From: Tetracentron sinense
Taxonomy: Eukaryota; Streptophyta; Magnoliopsida; Trochodendrales; Trochodendraceae
Direction of reading: 5' to 3'
Assembly (NCBI GenBank): GCA_015143295.1
Contig: CM026566.1
Location: 4,203,072 to 4,267,071, forward strand
DNA length: 64,000 nucleotides
How positions within the stretch are numbered: the stretch's first letter is position 1; the number at the start of each line of letters is the position of its first letter. Made by a program: the position numbers and the translations under genes. The notes below the pieces were generated by a model, which saw only the letters and a list, made by a program, of their open reading frames with translations, did no database searches and had not been told where the DNA came from. Positions 55,300-64,000 of this stretch are shown piece by piece.

Positions 55300-58200
55300 G
55301 TCGAAATACAGTTCCCAGCGAAGGTATTACTGCTCTTCTACTTCTGTATACAGGATGGCTTCATTTGGAAACTGATCATGTACTGAAACATAGTCTTGTG
55401 TTGGACTGTGGGCTAGGTGATCTACAATCGCTTGCCCCTTGATTGACTTATGAGTCATTTACGTGATGTCAAATTCAGATAACATCATAAGCCATCGGGC
55501 TGTCCTCCCAGTGGTGGCTGGCTTTTTCAGTAAGTATTTGAGCGAGTCCATCCGGGAGATCAGGATTGCTATGTAGGAAAGCAGATAGTATCGTAGACGC
55601 TGAGTAGCTTAGACCAGTGCTAAACAAGTTTTCTCGAGCTGGCTATACATTTCTTCGTACTCTAGCAGACGCTTACTGATGTTGTAGATGGCTTGCTCTG
55701 TTCTGCCTGTCTCGTCATGCTGTGCCAGGACGCACCCCATGGAGGTTTCTTGTACTGAAATGTATAGTAGCTGTGGTCGTCCCGATATAGGAGGCACGAG
55801 TACTAAACGATGGAAAAGATACTGCTATGGGCACGCTGTACATAAGACAACGGATAACGTGTTCAGCACTGTCCACAACGGACAACGTGTTTGGCACTGT
55901 TCACAGCTCAACGAGCTCAGCACTATGCACAACACAACGGACTACGGGCTCAGCACTATGCACGACACAACGTGACAACGGGTTCGACACCCTTGACAAC
56001 GGACAACGAGTTGGCACTGTTCACAGCACCACGAGTCGGCACTGTTCACAGCACAACGAGTCGGCACTGTTCACAGCACCACGAGTCGGCACTGTTCACA
56101 GCACCACGAGTCGGCACTGTTCACAGCACCACAAGTCGGCACTGTTCACAGCACCACCAGTTGGCACTGTTCACAGCACCACGAGTTCAACACTCGTGTT
56201 TTTATAGAAATTTAGTAAGGGTGTTATGGTCTTTTGTCAGTTCACTCTTACCTTAAGAGTTTAACCCGAGCCTTTAGGGCATCATTCGACACTTAGAAAG
56301 TTTGAGAGAATAGGAGAAAGGGGAGAAGGCGATTCCAAACCTAGGGTTTCCAGTTTGGAGAGAAATCAAAGGGTTTTGAGACCCTAGATCACTCCCAGTC
56401 CGGTTTTCTTCAAGATCTCGGCCCAAGCTCATGCAAAGCTCGCGATCCAAGCTAGGGCAGCAGCTACACAGTCGTTTTGGAAAGGGGATTTCTTCCTCAT
56501 TTCTTCAAGGTCGGTACTTTTTACTACCCTCCTAGTTATAGTTCCTCTTCTCCCTCTATTTCTTTTGATTTTTCTTTCATTGATACATGTGCTATGAGAT
56601 GGATGAATGGTGAATGGAGAATGGTAAATGGTGAATGGTGAATGGAGATGGAATGGGCGATTGGATGTCAATGGTTGTGTGTGATGAACAAATGGGGAAG
56701 GGCATTGTTCCAATAATGAACGTACATGTATGATTTGAGAAAAACCCATCTAGAAAAGCATGTTGTAGGGTAAATCCATAATGAACACACCATGTTTGAT
56801 GAAATGCCAAGGTGAACAATGTGAGTTGTAAATTAGGAAATGCATGCCTAATAAATTATGAATATTGCTAGGGACTATGATAGTGTGTTTCTTGCTTTCC
56901 CTAAATGATATGAATATTACATTGCTCAATCATTGATATTATATGTGTTGTGAAATTACCCAAATGTCATATTTAAATTTAAATGCAAGTATGTACACGG
57001 TTCCCACGAGCACGGCATGCATGACATGATTCATCGAGGTTTTCAAGAACATGGTTAGAGGTGGGACATATCCTACGATATGTTTTACCTCTCTCTTGGC
57101 AAGGACAAGTCAATCATGCATTATCATGAGAAGGGCCTCCCTTCCCTCGCAAGTACATACATATCATAAGAAGGGTTTCCTTTCCCTCGCAAGTACGTCT
57201 CACAAGGATATCTCACAAGTGAAAGGACATGACATGAGCATTTAGGAAGAAGGGTCTCCCTTCCCTCACAAGTAGTTTACTTTTCCAAGCATGATACAAG
57301 CATGACATGACACGGCATGACAAGCATGAGCATTTTAGGAAGAAGGGTCTCCCTTCCCTCACAAGTAGATTACTTTTCCGAACAAGCAAGCATGATACAT
57401 GACAAGCATGGGCATTTAGGAAGAAGGGTCTCCCTTCCCTCACAAGTAGTTTACTTTTCCAAGCAAACATGACATGGCATGATACACATGACACGCATGA
57501 TACGATAAGATAAGACAAACATGACAAGTTTTCAAGCACGGAAATGGTATTTTCAGTCAAGTCAAGTGCACGGTGTTTTCAAGGGTGTTATCGGCTTTTC
57601 ATGAAATGCAAGCATGATTATAAATTGCCTTATTTCCTTGTCATGATATTGATGGCTATGGCTCCTGCTTTATATATGTGAAATGCTTCCTGCTTCCTAT
57701 ACTGCTATGGTTTTGCTATGACTATTGGTTAGTATTTAGTACCCGCTGAGTATTCCATGCTCAGCCGTACTTCTCATGTCGGCAGGTTTTGAGGGAACTG
57801 CTGCTCCATTTGATGTTTGTGCTCCCGGTACTAAACGATGGAAAAGATACTGCTTTATTCTGTCAAAGAATTCCTGGCATTTGTCTGTCCAGACTGTAGG
57901 TATGTTCTTCCAGAGAAGTTTGAAGATCGGCTCGCATATCAGAGTGAGCTGAGAGATGAATCGACTGATGTACTGAATTCTATCCAAGAACCCGTGGATT
58001 TCCTTTTTAGTCTGGGGATTTGGCATTTCAATGATGGCCTTAGCTTTGACTAGATGGATCTCAATGGCTCTTTTGCTTTCTATGAAGTCGAGGAGTTTTC
58101 CTGATGAGGCTTTAAGGACGCACTTGGCCGAATTCAATCTCAGGCCAAACTCTCTGACTATCACACAGTCTTTTTAAATCTTCAGGGTGCTGCCTGGCAA

Positions 58201-58960
58201 TAGGTGATTTGACGATCATGTCATCCACATAGATTTTAGTTGACTTGTGGATCATGTCATGGAATAGTACTGTCATGGCCCTCTGGTAGGTTGCCCCTGC
58301 ATTCTTGAGCCTGAAGAGCATTACCTTGTAGCAGAACATGCCCCATGGTGTGATGAAGGAGGTTTTCTCTATGTCTTCTTCTGCTATTTTGATCTGGTTA
58401 TATCCGGAGAAACCATCCATGAATGAGAGTGTCTCATGCCCTACTGTATTGTTGACCAGAATATCGATGTGCGAGAGTGAGAAATTTTCTTTAGAGCTCG
58501 CCTTGTTCAGATTTCGAAAGTTGATACACATTCGAACCATGCCATCCTTCTTAGGTACCAGTACGATGTTGGCTAACCAATCAGGATAGGTTGCTACTGC
58601 CAAGAAGGCTGCTTTGATTTGCATCTCTACCTCTTTTTTAACCTTCTGCGACCATTAGGGCCTCATTCGTTTCAGTTTCTGCTTAACTGGTCTGACTTCT
58701 GAGTTCAGGGGTAGTCTGTGTACCACCAATTCTGGGTCTAGGCCAGGCTTGCCTGCATAGGACCAGGCGAAAATGTCACTGTAGCTCTTTAGAAAGCTGA
58801 TCATGTCTGTTCTCTGTTGTGAGCTCATGGTCTTGCCGATCTTGACGAGCTGAGGATTGTCTTTGGATCCAAGGTTTATGGTCTCAGCGTCCTCGATGTT
58901 AGATTACAGAATCCCTTCACTGTACTCTATGAGGTCCAGAATCTCTTGAGGTGGTTCCTC
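55300..58960 (-). pseudogene. Reverse transcriptase and RNase H relic of Tat-2, split by an LTR fragment
   Basis: Coding remnants at 55300-55826 (RNase H: YNISKRLLEYEEMYSQLEKT) and 57828-58960 (RT: NIVLVPKKDGMVRMCINFR, MDGFSGYNQIKIAEEDIEKT, KIYVDDMIVKS, then IQYISRFISQLTLICEPIFK). The LTR fragment at 55827-57827 lies between them. Several further breaks. Confidence 0.85.
55800..57854 (+). repeat. Internal gypsy-LTR fragment inserted in Tat-2, flanked by 27-base direct repeats
   Basis: Insert 55827-57827. It begins inside an LTR at GGGCACGCTGTACATAAGAC (compare 7678) and ends inside it at TGATGTTTGTGCTCC (compare 6234); neither LTR terminus is present. The direct repeats 55800-55826 and 57828-57854 are identical and belong to Tat. 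Tat-1 near 10090 shows the uninterrupted layout. It contains a 25-bp-type array (about 55985-56190), the hairpin (57058-57091), GAAGGGTCTCCCTTC units (57131-57440) and the core (57745-57785). Confidence 0.85.
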
Positions 58961-59681
58961 TTCTTCTTCTGAGTCATACTCAACTCCTGAAAGTTCAAGG
59001 AGGGTTTCAGGGATGGCCTTAGTGCAAGCAATTTCCTGGCAAATCATTTAGCTTAGTTTAACATGCTTTTGTTAATTTTGTTGGCTTTAGGACACTAGGC
59101 CTTCTAGGGGAAAAGTTCATGTGATTTCGTCATCAGCAAGATGAAATGTTATATGCAAAACATGTTTTTGAGTCAAAGTATCAGATTTTATAGATAAAAC
59201 ATGACTGTTGCTTACAAAATTGTTGACTCAACAAAAAGAGGCCAACATTTGATTTTGAAATGGGAGCAAAAGATAAGATAGAAGGAGGAGAAGAATGGTG
59301 CTTCAGTCACTGCTTGATCGAACCAACCTGCCCTGTACTATGCTTACCCCGGCCCTAAATGGCCTCAATGGTGAGAGCCTCAATCCACCAACGGATCAGT
59401 GGACGGCAACTGGATGATGCCTCGACACTGTTGGAGAGGGTGCAGACCTGCTCTCCCGCTTGATCTTTCATTTATACGGCATCTTCGACAGTCAGCTCAT
59501 CGAACATCTGTGCCATGCTAAACATTTCAGATCTGAAATCCCTGAAGACTCAACACTGGGTTAGAGGCTTGAGATACTGGCAACTGGTGCAAGAGGTGTA
59601 TCCAGGTAGGGTTCTAATGTCCCTACCAGGAAGGTTACAGAGATGTGGGGTCAGGGTTCTGGCTTCGCCGACCGGCTGCTC
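58961..59681 (-). pseudogene. Region between protease and RT of Tat-2, relic
   Basis: Matches Tat-1 at about 11220-11960 (for example the stretches around TTGGAGAGGGTGCAGACCTG and CGACAGTCAGCTC). Coding for a recognisable domain is weak here; frames broken. It is cut at 59681 by the antisense copia LTR. Confidence 0.7.
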
Positions 59682-60060
59682 TGTTGCTTAGATATGGACC
59701 CTAGAGGGGGGTGAATAGGGTCAATGGCAGATTTAAAAGATGTTTTCCCTTTTACTGCGGAATTTAAAAATCAAAGAAAAATACAGCTAATAGATGATAT
59801 AGAAATCTAAAAGCAAGATAATCTAAAAGATAGAAGAGAGAGAAAAGAGTGCAAACTCAGTTTTTAACGAGGTTCGACAATCTCCAGCCTACTCCCCGCC
59901 TTTGGAAACCGTAAGAGGTTCCACTACGAGCCATGATCATACAAGCTTCTTCACAGGTAAGCTTAACACATTTTACAATCACTCTTATGGTCGAGATGCA
60001 ACCTTACAATCCCTCTTCAGGTCAGGATGGAACCTATCACCGTCAAAGTAGAACCCTCTC

Positions 60061-62843
60061 TGTAGAACCCCGAAAATTCAAGTTCACTATACTATGAATA
60101 GTGCCAGTGAAAGGTGCCCTCGTATGGTATGTGTGAAGGCCTAAGGCCTCCCATTGTGTTCTTGATATTATGATTAGTCAATTGAGGGTTTTAGGTACAT
60201 GGTTTGAGTCGTAAAAAGAGAGTGTAAAGATACTCTAAGTAGGTGAAATCAAGGTACAAATACCCTAAGTGTTTCAATGGGTTGTTGGTGAATAGTGCTA
60301 ATGCATGAGGCATAGAGAAGCCGGAGCCTCTCATGCATGTCGGTGTGAATTTAATGATCATTGAGGTGGGTTAAAGACTTATGGAGAATGATTTATGAGG
60401 TGTGAGTAGGGTGTTGGACACAAGGGGAAAAGAGTGTGAAAACACTCGAGGTATTCTAGGTGTCAAAAAGGTATGTTTCGGCATTTACCTCAAATTTAAA
60501 GGGCTCTAGTTTAGTCATCGTTGCTCATAATTGAGTGATTACTGAATTTTTGAAAAGGTATTAGAACCCTCTTCAAGGTTCATGTTGATCACTTTCCTTG
60601 ATTTTGAGTCGGGGTTGAGTCAAAAGTGGGATTTCCAAAATCGGGTCGGCTGCAAATTTGGGCTGTCACAACCCATTACAGACCAGTCAGCTTTAGGAGC
60701 ATTTTTGTCCATGAATAAAGAAGAATTAGAATTTTTCAAAACACAAAAGTTGTTCCTCTTCGAAAGACGAATTCAACACAAGTTGAATCGTCAAAATCGG
60801 AGCACCGAGTCAAAAGTTATGGCCAACTTACTGAAGTACATTCTGCAGCACCAGTCAAGACCGAGAGATTGGTCCACTACCGGTAGATCGGTCATAAGCA
60901 CCGATCGATCGGTCCACTACCGGTTAATCGGTCATCTATCGGTCCTACGCGATTTTCAGAAAAAATTTTAGGGGTTTTTTGGTGTTTTGGCCACTCCACC
61001 CTTATTTTTAAGGGTTGGCTCGAGCCAAGGGTGTTCATAAACACCCTTAGCCATATTTTGAGAGGGAATGAGATAGGAGAGAAGAGGAAAGGAGTTTTCC
61101 AAAACCTAGGTTTTTATTTGGGGAGAAATCAAAGGGGTTAAGACCCTAGATCAACCCCAAGCCCGTTTTCTTCAAGATCAAGGCTCAAGCATTCGAGGAG
61201 CTCGTGATCCAAGCTAGGGCAGCAGCTACACGGTTGTTTTTGGAAGGGGTTTCTTCCTCATTTCTTTAAGGTCGGTACTTCTTGCTACCCTCCTAGTTAT
61301 AGTTCTTCTTTTCCTTTATTTTCTTTGTGTTCCTTTATACATCCATGTATTATGAGATGGGTTGTGAATGGTGAATGGTGAATGGTGAATGATGAATGGA
61401 GATGAATGTGGGCGATTGGATGCCGTGTGTATTGATGTGATGGATGAACGGGGAGGGCATTGTACCCATAATAAACATACATATGTGATGTGAGTAAAAC
61501 CCACCTAGAAAAGCATGTTGTAGGGTTAATAAATAATGAATGCACCATGTTTGATGAAATGCCAAGGTGAATAAAATGAATAATAAATTAAGAAAATGCA
61601 TGTTTAAGGTTTATGGAAATTGCTAGGGTCATGATAGTGTGATTGTTCGCTTTCCCTAAATGATATGAATATTAAATTGCCCAAATCATTGATGTTATGT
61701 GTTATGAATTACTCAAATGCCATATTTAATTCCAAATGCAAGTATGCACACGACCTCACGAGCACGCATACATGACATGATTTACCGAGGTTTTCAAGAA
61801 TGGGATTTAGAGGTGGGGCATATCCTACGATATGTTCTACCTCACTTTTCACAAGAAAACAAGAACAAACATTTCACAAGGGGTCTCCCCTCACTCACAA
61901 GTGCATAGCATAAAGAAGGGTCTCCCTTCCCTCGCAAGGGCATCTCACAAGGACATCTCACAAGTGAATCTCACAAGTGGAAGGACAAGCGTGAGCATTC
62001 TAGGAAGAAGGGTCTCCCTTCCCTCACGAGTAGTTTACTTTTCCGAGTAAGCATGACATGACATAGCATAACAAGCATGAGCATTCTAGGAAGAAGGGTC
62101 TCCCTTCCCTCACAAGTAGATTACTTTTCAGAACAAGCAAGCATGATACACGCATGGCATGACATGACACGCATGATACACGCATGACACGGTAGACAAG
62201 TTTTCAAGCATAAAAAGGGTAATTTCAGTCAAGTCAAGTGCACAAGATTTCAAGGGTTTTACCGGCTTTTATGAATGCAAACATGATGAATTGTATTGCT
62301 TTACTTTATTTTCATGATATGAATTATTCATGCTTTATATGTGTGAATTGTTTCCTGCTTTATGTATGCTATCCGTATGCTATGACTGTTGGTTAGTGCT
62401 TGGTACCCGCTGAGTATTCCATGCTCAGCCGTACTTCTTATGTCGGCAAGTGATAGCGGAGCGGCTGCTCCTTTTGATGTATGTGCTCCTGGCCCATGGG
62501 TGGAGGAGGAGTACGTTGAGGAGCCTATGGAGGACCCTCCGGTCGAGGGTTAGAGGTGGTAGATTCTGAGTGATAGAGCTGTGGGTGAGATGAGAGATAT
62601 ACATTCATGTAATTTGGCGGGTCTGTCCGCACTTTCTTTTGGATTTCTTTTGTGTAAACTTAGATTTGTATATATATATATAGAGGTTTGTTTAGACTTC
62701 CGCTGTGCTTTATGGTTATGTTTCCGCTACGATGTCCTCTATTGCATATGCTCTGTGGGTTTTGCAGGTTGGTTTGTCAAGCAAGTCATGACTAGTCGTC
62801 CAAAGTTCACTCTAACTCTTAGGGTGGGTTTTAGGTCGCGACA
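60061..62843 (+). repeat. Solo gypsy LTR with perfect target duplication (2783 bp)
   Basis: TGTAGAACCCCG to GGGTCGCGACA with CTCTC on both sides (60056-60060, 62844-62848). U3 matches the LTR at 37415-40593, including the motif array (60859-60954). The right half instead resembles the TR-GAG LTR, with the hairpin at 61810-61843, GAAGGGTCTCCCTTC units (61885-62110) and the core at 62409-62449. Formed by recombination between two LTRs. Confidence 0.93.
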
Positions 62844-63245
62844 CTCTCTAACGAAAATGAAGAAACAGCTTCACTGTAAGAACACGTAAGTTCTTGACTG
62901 AATACAAATGGAGGTGTTGGATTTACAATCCGAAATAAATAACTCATTTTGAGTTAAATTTGAATGAAATAACAAACTCTAAGAAATCTCTCAAGAAGAT
63001 GATTCGGATTTAGCTCAAAGAGAAAAACAGAGTACCGTTTTTCAAGATTGGGATTTTTGGCTTAAGTGAATGATTGTTCAATATAACAGTGTAATCTTTT
63101 CTTGTTGTATATGTTTTTGATTCAAAGATCATCTCTTTTTATAGTATTCTAATATTTATTACCATTGATGAGCATTAAATGAAAAATCACCTGTTATTAA
63201 TATAGCCATTGAGCATTAAAGGCGAGTTTCTGATTTATCCAAGTA

Positions 63246-63706
63246 ATCCAATCGATTAGATGAGTCCTCTGATCAGCTGGATGGTCACCAGATTGGCTAG
63301 ATCAGTCATCTGATCGACTAGATGGTAAAAACCAATTTTTATGCACTTTGTTCTATCCAGTCGATTAGAAGGGTTGAGTGATCAACTAGATGGACCACCT
63401 GATCGGCTGGATGGTCCTCCTGATCAGCTAGATAGACCAAAAAAGATTCAGATTTTGGTTTTCTTAGACTTTAATGATTTGCACGATTTCCAAAGTCTTT
63501 TAACATATTAAGTAAACATGATTAACATCTCATAATGATCTTTTGAATGAACTAATATGAATTCATAAAGAGTTTCAACTTGATCAGTACATGCAGACAA
63601 ATTTTGACAAAATTTGTTCTATCCTGTCGATTACAGGACTTGCCTGATCGACTGGATGGTCTGCCTGATCAGCTGGATGGTCTATCTAATCGACTGGATA
63701 GACCAT
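63246..63706 (-). promoter_or_regulatory. Copia U3 motif array in the antisense LTR
   Basis: Three blocks (63246-63330, 63353-63440, 63621-63706), on minus each with three forward motifs of the ATCCAGTCGATCA type and one reverse. It confirms that the FFFR plan is a family feature. Confidence 0.7.
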
Positions 63707-64000
63707 TTTCTTTACAGAATCAATTTTTCAAAACCTTTAAGATAGGATTTGATTCCAAGGTTTTGTACTTAACCTTTATGAGAAAGATGATCATGTTTTA
63801 AGGTCGTTAATTGTATTTTTATATTGGTTTAAGGAACCTATGGTCAATCTAAGGTATTTTGAGCTTTTCACCAAATCACCACAAGGGGATTTTTACAAAA
63901 AAATCCTAGACAGATCATTGACTACCTAAACTTAGACCTTGATGGATTTGATCATTTGCTTCTATGGTCTTCAATAGCAGTGCCTCAAAAACAATCTTCG

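Larger units (their letters stand above)
50476..59681 (-). mobile_element. Second Tat/Ogre-type gypsy element, antisense (Tat-2)
   Basis: From left to right on plus: 3' LTR, noncoding 3' region, integrase, archaeal-type RNase H, RNase H and RT (split by an LTR fragment) and the RT-proximal part of the protease region. At 59682 it is cut by an antisense copia LTR and may continue beyond. Overlap with Tat-1 covers about 54780-59681 versus 9101-11960. The LTR left end joins Athila LTR at 50475. Old; many breaks. Confidence 0.85.
59682..64000 (-). mobile_element. SIRE-like copia LTR, antisense, split by a solo gypsy LTR and cut by the window end
   Basis: TGTTGCTTAGATATGGACCC at 59682 is the antisense of the copia LTR terminus. 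LTR sequence occupies 59682-60060 and 62844-64000, with the motif array at 63246-63706. About 250 bases of the LTR should lie beyond the window. As no primer site follows at 59681, it is a solo LTR or the 3' LTR of an antisense element to the right. The ORF at 63580-63801 is LTR sequence, not a gene. Confidence 0.85.

Noticed and set aside
55800-57854. Ordinary target-site duplication of an LTR insertion
   Set aside because: 27 bases is far longer than the 5-base duplications of this group, and the insert lacks LTR ends.
50476-59681. Treating Tat-1 and Tat-2 as halves of one split element
   Set aside because: They overlap in the RT to second RNase H region (about 9101-11960 versus 54780-59681) with clear sequence differences, so they are two separate copies.

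Overview
The window looks like plant nuclear DNA made entirely of nested LTR retrotransposons. I find no host gene, tRNA gene, rRNA gene or DNA transposon. The evidence for a plant is the set of lineages: a SIRE-type Ty1/copia element with an env-like ORF, an Athila-type Ty3/gypsy element, Tat/Ogre-type gypsy elements with a plant-mobile-domain-like extra ORF and a second (archaeal-type) RNase H, and several related long-LTR gypsy families whose initiator-Met primer sites read TGGTATCAGAGC. The depth of nesting and the number of solo LTRs fit heterochromatin of a repeat-rich flowering plant. The species cannot be named from the sequence.

Layout. 1-6623: a young gag-only gypsy element (TR-GAG type), left end outside the window. 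6624-7281: a piece of SIRE-like copia (LTR end, PBS, gag start). 7282 to about 9100: a cut gypsy LTR fused to 9101-19203, an antisense Tat/Ogre element (Tat-1: LTR, PBS, extra ORF, gag, PR, RT, RNase H, second RNase H). 19204-50475: one Athila element, spread out by insertions: a solo gypsy LTR (19642-21607), a complete-length SIRE-like copia element (23341-37006, itself carrying an antisense solo LTR at 25998-28256), another antisense solo LTR (37415-40593) and an unclassified 1.5 kb insert (about 44133-45615). 50476-59681: a second antisense Tat/Ogre element (Tat-2) sitting in the Athila 3' LTR and holding a 2.0 kb LTR fragment (55827-57827). 59682-64000: an antisense copia LTR running off the window, split by a solo gypsy LTR (60061-62843).

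Most coding regions are fossils with several breaks each. Two frames are open: the gag-like ORF of the TR-GAG element (218 aa) and the copia env-like ORF (653 aa). The latter has no visible signal peptide or membrane segment, and looks nuclear rather than envelope-like.

The most interesting signal is noncoding. (1) Nearly every LTR family carries its own array of short palindromic motifs upstream of a TATA box. In both the copia and the Athila element the same family-specific array recurs inside the element, directly upstream of a TATA box and the env-like ORF, as if that ORF had its own U3-like promoter. (2) Six gypsy LTR copies share a 34-base hairpin (15 bp stem, CTAC loop, three G-U pairs) whose differences between copies nearly all keep the pairing. 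(3) A 12-unit tandem array in one LTR (38025-38770) shows a covarying stem pair. (4) Other LTRs fill the same slot with unrelated hairpin units. These point to conserved nucleic-acid structures that the usual gag/pol annotation does not explain.
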